Assembly (NCBI RefSeq): GCF_023656415.1
Contig: NZ_JAMOIL010000013.1
Span: 1-64,000, forward strand
DNA from: Nocardioides bruguierae
Lineage (GTDB): Bacteria > Actinomycetota > Actinomycetes > Propionibacteriales > Nocardioidaceae
Direction: 5' to 3'
Length of the DNA stretch: 64,000 nucleotides
Position 1 is the stretch's first letter. Every line of letters starts with the position of its first letter. The notes under the pieces are model-generated. The model was not told where the DNA came from. It made no database searches and saw only the letters and a program-made list of their open reading frames with translations. Below are positions 24,257 to 32,376 of this stretch, one piece after another. Position numbers and translations under genes: made by a program.

Positions 24257-24757
24257 GTGACCACGTGCCACACCTTCACCACCGCGCAGTGCTGGACGAC
24301 GCTGCGTGAGCACTCCTACGCCCGCCTCAGCCTCGTCGCGTCCGTCTCCTGCGTGGTCGGCTTCGCCGTCGTCGACGCCGGCCTGGTCGCCGTCCGCTCG
24401 TGCGAGGCCCGACTGAGACAGGCCGCCGAGCGGGGCGAGCCCGCCAGGCTCGAGGTCAGCTGGTCGGGGCCCGTCTCCGGCTGGCTCGTCGTCGCCGAGG
24501 GCCGGCTGAGGCCGGCCGGTGAGGCGGAGCGAGGACGCTGGGGCGACGTGCCGGCCAGCGGTGCACCGGTCGCCCTCCAGGTCACCCGGGTGCGCGGCGT
24601 CGACTCGCTCGCGCTGGGCTCCCGGGACGAGGACCGGGCGCCCGGGGTGGACCGGACGGAACGGAGGCAGGACGCGCCGGGCGACGACACGCCCCCGGCG
24701 CTCGCCCGACTGCTGCCCGCCCCCGTCCGCCTGCGCCGCCTGCGCCGCGTGGGCTGA
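24257..24757 (+). CDS. Degenerate PNPOx-like protein, paralogue 3
   Basis: A 166-residue protein from GTG 24257, beginning MTTCHTFTTAQCWTTLREH. The QCW helix, the RLSLVASV strand, the GLVAVRS strand and SGWLVVAEGRLRP align with the two upstream paralogues. The flavin-phosphate segment is unrecognisable (RSCEARLRQAA). After the barrel comes a charged, Pro-rich tail ending PAPVRLRRLRRVG that the others lack. It is probably a divergent duplicate that no longer binds cofactor. Its stop is only 42 bp from the convergent ligase gene. Some predictors might miss it because it lacks strong family matches. Confidence 0.6.
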   Translation: MTTCHTFTTAQCWTTLREHSYARLSLVASVSCVVGFAVVDAGLVAVRSCEARLRQAAERGEPARLEVSWSGPVSGWLVVAEGRLRPAGEAERGRWGDVPASGAPVALQVTRVRGVDSLALGSRDEDRAPGVDRTERRQDAPGDDTPPALARLLPAPVRLRRLRRVG

Positions 24758-24799
24758 GCGCCGGCGCGAGCTGAGCGGCTGGGCCGCCTGGCGCGAGGC

Positions 24800-26056
24800 T
24801 CAGCTGCCCCCGGCGTCCCCGCCGTAGACCGGCGTCGAGCCCTGCGAGGGGTGCGCCGGCGCGTCGGCGACGTCGTGGATGGGCTGCTCGGGCAGCTTCT
24901 TGAGCTTGGTGCGGCGCTTGCGGCGCGTCGGGATCATCGACCGCATCTCCTCGAGCTTGCCGAAGCAGAGCAGGCGGTCGCCGGCCTCGAGCACGTGACC
25001 CGCGTGCGGGTTCGGGATCACCTGGGTGCCCTGGTGCAGCGTGAGCGCGGTGATGTCGCGCTCGCGCAGGCCGGAGTCGCCGAGGCTCTTGCCGACGAGG
25101 TCGGACGCCTCGCCGACCTGGATCTCCGCGACGCCGTAGCCGGTGGAGACCGTGAGGCGCTGGCGCACGTCGATCTCGGGGAAGGCGACCTGGTTGTCGA
25201 TGTAGTCGATGATCGCGCCGGCCACGTCGAGGTTGGTGGCGCGCTCGATGCCCTCCAGGCCCGGGGAGGAGTTGACCTCCATCACCAGCGGACCGTCGTT
25301 GCCCTCGAGCATGTCGACACCGGCGACGCGCAGGCCCATGATCTGGGCCGCGCGCACGGCCACCTTCTCGAACTCGGGGTCCAGCTTCACGGCCTCCACC
25401 GAGCCGCCGCGGTGGACGTTGGAGCGGAACTCGTCGCCCTGGGCCACGCGCCGCATCGCGGCCACGACACGGTCGCCGACGACGAGGGCGCGGATGTCGC
25501 GACCCTTGGACTCCTTCACGAACCGCTGGATCAGCACGTTCTGTCGGGTCGACTGGAGCGTCTCGATGATCGCCTCGGCGACCTTCAGCTCCGGCGCCAG
25601 GATGACGCCGATGCCCTGGGTGCCCTCGAGCAGCTTGATCACGACCGGGGCGCCGCCGACCCGCTCGATCGCGGGGATCACGTCGGCGCGGTCGCGCACG
25701 AACGTGGTGGCCGGCATGCCGATCTGGTGCCGGGAGAGGATCTGGGTCGCACGCAGCTTGTCGCGGCTGTTCGCGATGCCCCACGACGTGTTGGGCGTGT
25801 AGACGTCCATCTGCTCGAACTGCCGCACGACCGCGGTGCCGAAGTAGGTCACCGAGTTGCCGATGCGCGGCAGGATCGCGTCGTAGGTGGAGAGCGGCTT
25901 GCCGCGGAACTGGAGGTCGGGCTCGTCGCCGGCCAGGTCGATGCCGAAGCGCAGCGTGTTGAGCACCTTGACCGTGTGCCCCCGGTCCGCGGCGGCGGTG
26001 CGCAGGCGCTGCGTGCTGTACGAGCGCGGGGCACGGGACAGGATGGCGAGCTTCAA
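24800..26056 (-). CDS. RimK-like ATP-grasp ligase fused to RCK_C (TrkA-C) domain
   Basis: A 418-residue protein. Residues 1-95 form the RimK pre-ATP-grasp domain (MKLAILSRAPRSYSTQRL). Residues about 96-290 form the ATP-grasp core with Lys141, GTQGIG 145-150 and the metal-binding VMEVNSSPGLEGIE (258-271, Glu260 and Asn262). Residues about 305-375 match a TrkA-C/RCK_C ligand-binding domain (DLVGKSLGDSGLRERDI, VLEAGDRLLCFG). The tail is basic, then Pro-rich. RimK enzymes add glutamate to protein or peptide termini; the RCK_C domain may sense a nucleotide or ion. The start is TTG 26056, with GGGGGA upstream. It is divergent from a DTGA peptidase gene across a 109-bp shared promoter region. Confidence 0.85.
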   Translation of the reverse strand: MKLAILSRAPRSYSTQRLRTAAADRGHTVKVLNTLRFGIDLAGDEPDLQFRGKPLSTYDAILPRIGNSVTYFGTAVVRQFEQMDVYTPNTSWGIANSRDKLRATQILSRHQIGMPATTFVRDRADVIPAIERVGGAPVVIKLLEGTQGIGVILAPELKVAEAIIETLQSTRQNVLIQRFVKESKGRDIRALVVGDRVVAAMRRVAQGDEFRSNVHRGGSVEAVKLDPEFEKVAVRAAQIMGLRVAGVDMLEGNDGPLVMEVNSSPGLEGIERATNLDVAGAIIDYIDNQVAFPEIDVRQRLTVSTGYGVAEIQVGEASDLVGKSLGDSGLRERDITALTLHQGTQVIPNPHAGHVLEAGDRLLCFGKLEEMRSMIPTRRKRRTKLKKLPEQPIHDVADAPAHPSQGSTPVYGGDAGGS

Positions 26057-26165
26057 AGGGATCCCCCGATGGATGGCCTGGGTCGGCTGGGTGGTCAAGT
26101 GGCAGGGTGGGTGTCGTTCAGCGGGCGTCCCGGGCGCCCGTCGCGAGCCGGAGAGGAACACCAGG

Positions 26166-26693
26166 GTGACCGAAGCCGTGCACACGGACGAGAGCGACCT
26201 CGAGGACGAGGGCGGACCTGCCGAGACCCCACCTTCCTACACGGTGGCGGGATGGCGCGAGTGGGTCGCCCTTCCGGGCTGCGAGGTCGCGTGGGTCAAG
26301 GCCAAGCTCGACACGGGTGCACGCTCGTCCGCGATCCACGCCTTCGACCTGGAGGAGATCGAGAAGGACGGGGCGCGCTGGGTGCGCTTCACCATCCACC
26401 CCTGGCAGGCCTCCGACGAGGACGCCGTGGTCGTCGAGCGGCCGGTGCTGGACGTGCGCGAGGTCCGCTCCTCCTCCGGCCACGCCGACGAGCGCTTCGT
26501 CGTCCCCATGGACGTCACCCTCATGGGCCGGACCGTCACCACCGAGATGACCCTGTCGCGCCGCGACGAGATGGGCTTCCGCATGCTGATCGGCCGCGAG
26601 GGCCTGCGCCAGGGCTACGTCGTCGACCCCGCGCAGTCCTACTTGGGCGGCAAGCCGCCGCTGGCCACGCGGAGGCGCAACCGCGGCCGCTGA
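26166..26693 (+). CDS. RimK-associated retropepsin-like peptidase (DUF785/RloA-like)
   Basis: A 175-residue protein from GTG 26166. After an acidic N-terminus, the core carries AKLDTGARSSAIHAF with the DTGA catalytic-type motif at 49-52. Further on are RFVVPMDVTLMG and the FRMLIGREGL segment. This is the family once labelled ATP-dependent zinc protease and now thought to be retropepsin-like. Members are often encoded next to rimK and may remove or process the tags that RimK-type ligases add. A GGAGAGGA site lies about 9 nt upstream. It is divergent from the ligase and followed by tandem repeats and an AspA/AstE-like hydrolase. Confidence 0.82.
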   Translation: MTEAVHTDESDLEDEGGPAETPPSYTVAGWREWVALPGCEVAWVKAKLDTGARSSAIHAFDLEEIEKDGARWVRFTIHPWQASDEDAVVVERPVLDVREVRSSSGHADERFVVPMDVTLMGRTVTTEMTLSRRDEMGFRMLIGREGLRQGYVVDPAQSYLGGKPPLATRRRNRGR

Positions 26694-26695
26694 CT

Positions 26696-26925
26696 ACCGG
26701 TCGTCGAGGTGCGAGGAGCCCCGGCGACGAGCCACGAGACGCCCGCACCCGGCCACCCACCTCGACCAGCGCAGGACCGGTCGTCGAGGTGCGAGGAGCC
26801 CCGGCGACGAGCCACGAGACGCCCGCACCCGGCCACCCACCTCGACCAGCGCAAGACCGGTCGTCGAGGTGCGAGGAGCCCCGGCGACGAGCCACGAGAC
26901 GCCCGCACCCGGGCACCCACCTCGC
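26696..26925. repeat. 80-bp tandem repeat, about 2.9 copies
   Basis: Copies begin at 26696, 26776 and 26856 (each with ACCGGTCGTCGAGGTGCGAG) and are nearly identical. The third is truncated after CCCACCTCG and has one substitution in its 3' part. Each unit contains GGTCGTCGAGGTGC and CCCACCTCGACC, which can pair to form a large stem. The repeats fill the gap between the peptidase and the hydrolase genes. It is not a CRISPR array: there are no unique spacers. Confidence 0.9.
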
Positions 26926-26955
26926 CCTCATCAGTCACGATGAAAGACTGACCCG

Positions 26956-27957
26956 GTGCGTCCTTCCTTCGAGATCGGCCCGGTGCGGGTGCGTGCCGGC
27001 CGCACGCAGTCCGTCTCGCTGCCCATCACCCGCCTCGTCACGGGCGCGGACGTCGACCTGCCGGTGCGCGTGGTCCACGGCCGCGAGGACGGCCCGACCG
27101 TCTGGATCGACGCCGCCATCCACGGCGACGAGGCCGTCGGCGTCGAGGTGGTGCGCCAGGTGCTGGCCGGTCTCGACGCGAAGACGATGCGCGGCACGCT
27201 CATCGCGGTGCCGATCGTCAACGTCCTCGGCTTCTCCAACGGCGACCGCTACCTGCCCGACCGCCGCGACCTGAACCGCTCCTTCCCCGGGGCGGCGCGC
27301 GGCTCGCTGGCCTCCCAGATCGCGCACCTGATGATGACCGAGGTCGTGGCCAAGTGCGAGGTCGGCATCGACCTGCACACCGGCTCGGACCGGCGCACCA
27401 ACCTGCCGCAGATCCGCGCCGACCTCGAGGACCCCCGGACCCGGGAGCTGGCCAGCGCGTTCGCCGCGCCGGTGATGATGCACGCCCGCCTGCGCGACGG
27501 CTCGCTGCGCTTCGCGGCGCGCGAGCGCGGGGCCACGGTGCTGCTCTACGAGGCGGGCGAGGCCTGGCGCATGGACCCCTGGGCCGTGGACGCCGGCGTG
27601 CTCGGCGTCCGGCGGGTCCTGGCCGCCCTGGGGATGACCGACCCGGTCGAGGAGGAGCCGCCCGCCGCGTCCGCCGTGTCCTGGCGCTCGGGCTGGGTGC
27701 GCGCCCGCGGCACGGGGATGCTGCACCTGGAGGCCCAGCTCGGCGACCGGGTCACCAAGGGCGACCGCCTGGGCGGGCTCTTCGACTCCTTCGGCAAGCG
27801 CGTGCGGCTGGTGCGCGCCGACCGCGACGGCATCGTCATCGGGCGCACGGAGGCACCGCTGGTCAACAGCGGCGACGCCGTCATCCACCTGGCGGAGGTG
27901 GAGGAGCCGGCGACGCCGGAGGGCGAGCACGGGGTGCCGCACGCCTCCGACTGCTGA
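26956..27957 (+). CDS. Succinylglutamate desuccinylase/aspartoacylase-family hydrolase
   Basis: A 333-residue zinc hydrolase. The ligands and catalytic residues are all visible: HGDE at 56-59 (His56, Glu59), DRRDLNRSFPG (102-112), DLHTG with His141, and Glu199 in LYEAGEA. The C-terminal part (about 255-320) looks like the beta-rich domain of the AstE/AspA group (GTGMLHLEAQLGDRVTKGD). The family cleaves N-acyl amino acids or amide-linked tags. The GTG start at 26956 has AAGACT about 6 nt upstream, suggesting a leaderless transcript. The gene may work with the RimK-like ligase and DTGA peptidase upstream. Its stop region is a short CTGCTGAGGC duplication. Confidence 0.88.
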   Translation: MRPSFEIGPVRVRAGRTQSVSLPITRLVTGADVDLPVRVVHGREDGPTVWIDAAIHGDEAVGVEVVRQVLAGLDAKTMRGTLIAVPIVNVLGFSNGDRYLPDRRDLNRSFPGAARGSLASQIAHLMMTEVVAKCEVGIDLHTGSDRRTNLPQIRADLEDPRTRELASAFAAPVMMHARLRDGSLRFAARERGATVLLYEAGEAWRMDPWAVDAGVLGVRRVLAALGMTDPVEEEPPAASAVSWRSGWVRARGTGMLHLEAQLGDRVTKGDRLGGLFDSFGKRVRLVRADRDGIVIGRTEAPLVNSGDAVIHLAEVEEPATPEGEHGVPHASDC

Positions 27958-27990
27958 GGCCTGCTGAGGCCTGCTCGGTACCCGGACCGC

Positions 27991-28773
27991 TCAGCCCGCC
28001 ACGACGCCGACGGCGAGCACCGCGCTGGTCTCCAGCCGGAGCGTCCCGTCGACGAGGAGGTCGGCCACGTGCCGGTCGTGCGCGGCCCGCATCGCCTGCT
28101 GCACCTCGGGCGTCTGCGCGCGCAGCGTGACGCCGATGCCGCCGACACCGCCGGCTGCCCCGCGCCACAGCGTGTCGGGCGGGCAGGCATGGGTCCAGGC
28201 CACCTCGCGGGCCCGGACGTCGACCAGGCCGGCGCCGGCCAGCAGGTCGGCGAGGCCCTCGACGGTCCGCGAGAAGTCCCTGTCGGCGGGCAGCCGCACC
28301 CCGGGTGGTCGCACGGCGCCGGCCTCAGCCAGCACCTGCTCCCACAGCCGCCCCTGGACGTTGGCGCCGCTGGGCCAGATGGTGACCACGACGCGACCGC
28401 CGCTGCGGGTCACGCGGGTCAGGTCGGCGACGGCGGCCCGGGGGTCGTCCAGGTGGTTGACCACGAACACGGACGCTGCCGCGTCCACCGCGTCGTCGGA
28501 CAGCGGGAGGGCGGGCAGTGCACCCTCGACGAGCCCGAGGGAGGCGTCGGCCAGGGCCCGCATGGCCGGGTCGGGCTCGACGGCGACCACCTGCGCGTCC
28601 GCGGCGGCCAGGCGGTGCGTGAGGGTGCCGGTGCCGGCCCCGGCGTCCAGGACGCGACGCCCCGCCACGTCCCCGAGCGCAGCCAGGACAGCGGGGTGCA
28701 CCCCCGCGCACAGCGGCGCGAACGTCTCGGCGTAGGCCGCTGCGACCCCGGGGTCGTTCCATCCACCGCTCAC
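27991..28773 (-). CDS. SAM-dependent class I methyltransferase
   Basis: A 260-residue methyltransferase with the Rossmann motif I VLDAGAGTGTLTHRL, a motif II acidic residue (VVAVEPDPAM), and SGGRVVVTIWPSG as the post-core strand. The substrate cannot be predicted; the fold is shared by UbiE/menaquinone-type and many small-molecule enzymes. The start GTG 28773 has CACACT 8 nt upstream (leaderless). The longer frame to 29037 has no homology and overlaps the small upstream gene. It is convergent with the AspA-like gene, with a 33-bp gap. Confidence 0.8.
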   Translation of the reverse strand: MSGGWNDPGVAAAYAETFAPLCAGVHPAVLAALGDVAGRRVLDAGAGTGTLTHRLAAADAQVVAVEPDPAMRALADASLGLVEGALPALPLSDDAVDAAASVFVVNHLDDPRAAVADLTRVTRSGGRVVVTIWPSGANVQGRLWEQVLAEAGAVRPPGVRLPADRDFSRTVEGLADLLAGAGLVDVRAREVAWTHACPPDTLWRGAAGGVGGIGVTLRAQTPEVQQAMRAAHDRHVADLLVDGTLRLETSAVLAVGVVAG

Positions 28774-28810
28774 GGGCGGGCAGTGTGCCAGCCCGGGGGC
28801 CGGAGCGTCG

Positions 28811-29011
28811 TCAGCGCGTGCTGACGAGCTGCGCGCCGCTGCCCGAGGAGTCCGTGTCTGAGGAGTCCGTGCTGCCGTCCACGCGGATGGGACCCAGGAC
28901 GATGATCGAGGCCACCGTGGTGACCACCGTGGTGCGGTAGGCCATCCTCCCCACGCCCGCGCGGCGGCGGGGCGGCTGGGAGCGGTCTCTGTCTCGTCCG
29001 GGCGTGCGCAT
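28811..29011 (-). CDS. Small membrane-anchored hypothetical protein (66 aa)
   Basis: A 66-residue frame with a very basic N-terminus (MRTPGRDRDRSQPPRRRAG), a hydrophobic segment (TTVVTTVASIIVLGPI) and an Asp/Ser-rich C-terminus. This could be a single-pass membrane protein with its N-terminus inside. A GAGGTGACC site lies about 7 nt upstream of ATG 29011. It sits 37 bp before the methyltransferase gene on the same strand. I recognise no family; the coding call rests on the ribosome-binding site and codon pattern. Confidence 0.45.
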   Translation of the reverse strand: MRTPGRDRDRSQPPRRRAGVGRMAYRTTVVTTVASIIVLGPIRVDGSTDSSDTDSSGSGAQLVSTR

Positions 29012-29198
29012 GGTCGGTCACCTCGTCGTCGGGGCATCAGGGGTCGTGCGCGGCACCGCGTCGTTGCGCCGAGATTGCGCCGCTACTCCCTAATGTCACC
29101 GTTTGGTAACGGTCCTACACCCCCCGCCCGGTTGGAACCGGTTCCTGAAACGGACCCATCCGCCGACCGGCCCGCCCCGAACGCGCAGGATGGACGGC

Positions 29199-29693
29199 GT
29201 GAGCGACGAGCAGCCCCCGCAGACGAACCCGCAGACCGACCCGCACTCCGACCCGCACTCCGACCCCCGTGACCTGCGCCGCAGCGACTTCGGCGAGCAC
29301 CGGACGGTCGCGCTGCGCTGGGCCGACACCGACCGCTACGGCCACGTGAACAACGCCGTGCACTACGAGCTGATGGACACCGCGGTGAACGCCTGGCTCT
29401 GGGAGACCAACGGGCTCACTCCCGAGGCACTGGACGCCGTGGGCGTCGTGGTGGAGACCGGCATGGGCTACTTCGCCGAGATCCACTTCCCCGGCTCCGT
29501 GGAGCTGGGCCTGCGGATCGAGAAGGTCGGCCGGTCCTCGGTGCGTTACCGCTGCGGCATCTTCCTGCCCGGGGTCGAGGAGCCCGCGGGGGTCGGTCAC
29601 TTCCAGCAGGTCTACATCGACAAGCGCACGCGGCGCCCCGTCCCCGTCCCCGAGGAGGTGCGCCGCGTGCTGGGTCCGATCACCGTCTCCTGA
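29199..29693 (+). CDS. Hotdog-fold acyl-CoA thioesterase (4HBT-like)
   Basis: A 164-residue protein with the hotdog signature WADTDRYGHVNNAVHYELMD, in which the Asp and the VNN-Y element mark 4-hydroxybenzoyl-CoA-type thioesterases. An N-terminal Pro/Asp-rich repeat (DPHSDPHSDP) precedes the domain. The acyl substrate is not predictable. GTG 29199 has CAGGAT 7 nt upstream, fitting a leaderless start; ATG 29190 is an alternative. It is monocistronic and convergent with the rhamnosidase gene across only 12 bp. Confidence 0.87.
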   Translation: MSDEQPPQTNPQTDPHSDPHSDPRDLRRSDFGEHRTVALRWADTDRYGHVNNAVHYELMDTAVNAWLWETNGLTPEALDAVGVVVETGMGYFAEIHFPGSVELGLRIEKVGRSSVRYRCGIFLPGVEEPAGVGHFQQVYIDKRTRRPVPVPEEVRRVLGPITVS

Positions 29694-29705
29694 CGAAGGT
29701 CCAGG

Positions 29706-32276
29706 TCAGGCCGTGAACGTGTGCGTGCCCGGGCCGACCGCGACCGGCTCCCCGCCGGGCAGCAGCACCGTGCCCGTGGTGCCCGTCGGCAGCGTGGCCT
29801 CCACGTGCAGCGCGCCTCCGTCGTCCAGGTGCCAGGCCACCGACGCCCGGCCGTAGGGCGTGAGGTGAGCGGCGGAGGCGTGGGTGAGGCCGCCGCCGGG
29901 GCGGGGCTCGACCCGGATCTCCCGCCAGCCGGGGGCCGCCGGAGCCAGGCCTGCGACGCGGCGGTGCAGCCAGTCCGCCACGGCGCCGAGCGCGTAGTGG
30001 TTGAAGGACGTCATCTCGCCGGGGTTCACGGTGCCGTCGGGCAGCATCGAGTCCCACCGCTCCCAGATCGTGGTCGCCCCCATGGAGACCGCGTAGAGCC
30101 AGGACGGGCAGCCGCGCTCGAGCAGCAGGTCGTAGGCGGCGGCGTCCTGGCCGGTGCGGGAGAGGGCCTCGGTGACCAGCGGCGTCCCCGCGAAGCCGGT
30201 GGCGATGCGGTTCTCCGCCTTGGCCACGAGGGCCGCGAGCCGCTCGCCCGCGGCGGGCAGGTCCGCCTCGTCGAGCAGGTCGAAGCAGATGGCCAGCGCC
30301 AGCGCGGTCTGGGTGTCCTCGGTCAGGGTGCCGTCCTCGGCGCGCCACCGGCCGAGGAACGCCTCGCGCACCCGGCCCGCCAGCGATCGGTAGTGCCCGG
30401 CCACGTCCTCGAGCCCGAGGACGTCGGCGGTGTCGGCGAGGCGTCGCGCGGACTGGGCGAAGAAGGCGGTGGCCACCAGCGCCGGGTCGGTCACCGCGGC
30501 GGCCGGGTCCTCCGGCGGGGCGGCCGGGTCGAGCCAGTCGCCGAGCTGCTGGCCGCCCTCGGTCCACAGGTGCGTGGGGCCGGCGAGCCGGTCGACCAGG
30601 TCGACCCACCTGCGGCCCGACTCCAGCTGACGCGCCAGCAGGTCGGTGTCGCCGGTGGCGGTGAACAGGTCCCACGGGGTCAGCACGGCCGCGTCGCCCC
30701 AGACGGCGCCGGGCTTCGGCGGCGTCCACTGCGGGGTGGTGTCGATGTAGGGCACGTACCAGGGCACGTTGCCGTCCGGCTCCTGCTCGGCGGCCAGGTC
30801 GCGCAGCCACCCGGCGAGCATGCCGGTGCAGCGGTAGAGGAACGCGGCGGTGGGCGCGAAGGCCTGGATGTCGCCGGTCCAGCCGAGCCGCTCGTCGCGC
30901 TGCGGGCAGTCGGTGGGCACCTCGAGCGTGTTGCCGCGCATCGACCACACGACGTTGGCGTGCAGCCGGTTCACGTCGGGCTCGGAGCAGGCGAACTCGC
31001 CGGCCGCCTCCATGCCCGTGTGCAGGACGCGGGCCACGACGGCGTCCTGGATCGTCTCGGGCGTGCCGCCGGGCCAGCCGGTGACCTCGGCGTAGCGGAA
31101 GCCGTGGAAGGTGAACCGCGGCTCCCAGGTCTCCTCCCCGCCGGCGAGCACGAGGGTGTCGGTGGCGTCTGCGAAGCGGAGCGGGCGCGTGTAGAGCTCG
31201 CCGTCCTGGAGGACCTCGGCGTGCCGCAGCCGCACCTGCTCGCCGGAGGCACCGGCCACGGTGATCCGCAGCCGCCCGACCAGGTTCTGGCCGAAGTCGA
31301 GGAGCACCGCGCCGGACGGGGCGGTCCAGGCGGCGACCGGGGCGACCTCGTGGGCGCAGCGGACCGAGGGCCCGTCGGGGGCCACGAGGGTGGCGGGGTC
31401 GCGCTCGAGCACGCGGACGCCGCCCGTCGGCTCGGTCGGCCAGCCGGCCGTGCTCCAGGCCGGGTCGGCCGCGCGCGCGTCGTGGGTCTCGCCGTCGTAG
31501 AGCGAGGTGGCGGTGATCGGGGCGTCGTGCACGGCCCAGGACTCGTCGGTGCCGAGCGTGACGGTGGTGCCGTCGGTCAGCGTGACCTCGAGCTGGGCCA
31601 GCAGGCCGAGGGTGTCGCCGTAGCGCTGGGCGCGGCCGCCGTGGAAGCCGAGGCGGCCGCGGTACCAGCCGTCGGCCAGCCAGGCGCCGACCGCGTTGGC
31701 CCCCTCGTGCAGGTGCTCGGTCACGTCGTAGGTCAGGTAGCGCAGCCGGCTGGGGTAGCTCGTCCAGCCGGGGGCGAAGGCGTCCTCGCCGACCCGGCGG
31801 CCGTTCAGCTCCACCTCGGTGACGCCGTGGGCCGTCACGTAGAGCCGCGCCGACGCCACCGGGGCGGGCAGGTCCAGCTCTCGACGCAGGCGGACGACGC
31901 CGGTGACCGGCACCTCGGCGAGGGGGCCGACCATCACCGCGGACCAGTCGCCGGGCTCCAGCAGACCGGTCTCGACGTGGGTCCAGCCCGACCAGTCGCT
32001 GGGGTCGGCGTGCTCGCCCCACACACGGACCCGCACCCGGACCGCCTCGCGGCTGCCCAGCGGGGCGAACGGCCACGGCCGCAGCACGCTGTCGTCGTCC
32101 TCGACCCACCCGGAGGTGGTGGTGACGCCGCCGGCGTCCATCTCCACCTCGTAGCTGCGCTGGCGCCAGGAGGCGTCGGCGTCGACGACGAAGGAGAGCC
32201 GGGGCCGGGTCTCGCCGATGCCGAGGGCCTCGCGGTGGTGCTCGACGGTGGGCGCGCTGACCAGCGGGGAGGTCAT
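29706..32276 (-). CDS. Alpha-L-rhamnosidase (GH78)
   Basis: An 856-residue, non-secreted protein with the GH78 layout: N-terminal beta domains, then an (alpha/alpha)6 barrel with CPQRDERLGWTGDIQAF carrying the conserved catalytic acid region and GAVWGDAAVLTPW, and a C-terminal beta domain. It releases L-rhamnose from rhamnosides. With no signal peptide it must act on imported oligosaccharides or glycosides, matching its place downstream of a sugar ABC importer. ATG 32276 has GAAAGG upstream. It is the last gene of the import operon, with 100 bp separating it from the second permease gene. Confidence 0.93.
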   Translation of the reverse strand: MTSPLVSAPTVEHHREALGIGETRPRLSFVVDADASWRQRSYEVEMDAGGVTTTSGWVEDDDSVLRPWPFAPLGSREAVRVRVRVWGEHADPSDWSGWTHVETGLLEPGDWSAVMVGPLAEVPVTGVVRLRRELDLPAPVASARLYVTAHGVTEVELNGRRVGEDAFAPGWTSYPSRLRYLTYDVTEHLHEGANAVGAWLADGWYRGRLGFHGGRAQRYGDTLGLLAQLEVTLTDGTTVTLGTDESWAVHDAPITATSLYDGETHDARAADPAWSTAGWPTEPTGGVRVLERDPATLVAPDGPSVRCAHEVAPVAAWTAPSGAVLLDFGQNLVGRLRITVAGASGEQVRLRHAEVLQDGELYTRPLRFADATDTLVLAGGEETWEPRFTFHGFRYAEVTGWPGGTPETIQDAVVARVLHTGMEAAGEFACSEPDVNRLHANVVWSMRGNTLEVPTDCPQRDERLGWTGDIQAFAPTAAFLYRCTGMLAGWLRDLAAEQEPDGNVPWYVPYIDTTPQWTPPKPGAVWGDAAVLTPWDLFTATGDTDLLARQLESGRRWVDLVDRLAGPTHLWTEGGQQLGDWLDPAAPPEDPAAAVTDPALVATAFFAQSARRLADTADVLGLEDVAGHYRSLAGRVREAFLGRWRAEDGTLTEDTQTALALAICFDLLDEADLPAAGERLAALVAKAENRIATGFAGTPLVTEALSRTGQDAAAYDLLLERGCPSWLYAVSMGATTIWERWDSMLPDGTVNPGEMTSFNHYALGAVADWLHRRVAGLAPAAPGWREIRVEPRPGGGLTHASAAHLTPYGRASVAWHLDDGGALHVEATLPTGTTGTVLLPGGEPVAVGPGTHTFTA

Positions 32277-32376
32277 GGGGGTGCCTTTCGTGGACGTGCC
32301 GGCGCGGGCCCGAGAGGCCGCCGGACGCGGAGAGGGGGGTGCTGCGGGTGCTGCCGGGTGCGGTGAGGTGCCGGGC

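Noticed and set aside
26696..26925. The 80-bp repeats could be a CRISPR array
   Set aside because: Adjacent copies are nearly identical along their full length with no variable spacers, and no cas genes are present.
24851..27274. An 807-codon rightward open frame
   Set aside because: It is antisense to the ATP-grasp ligase and runs through the tandem repeats; its composition is that of a GC-rich shadow frame.
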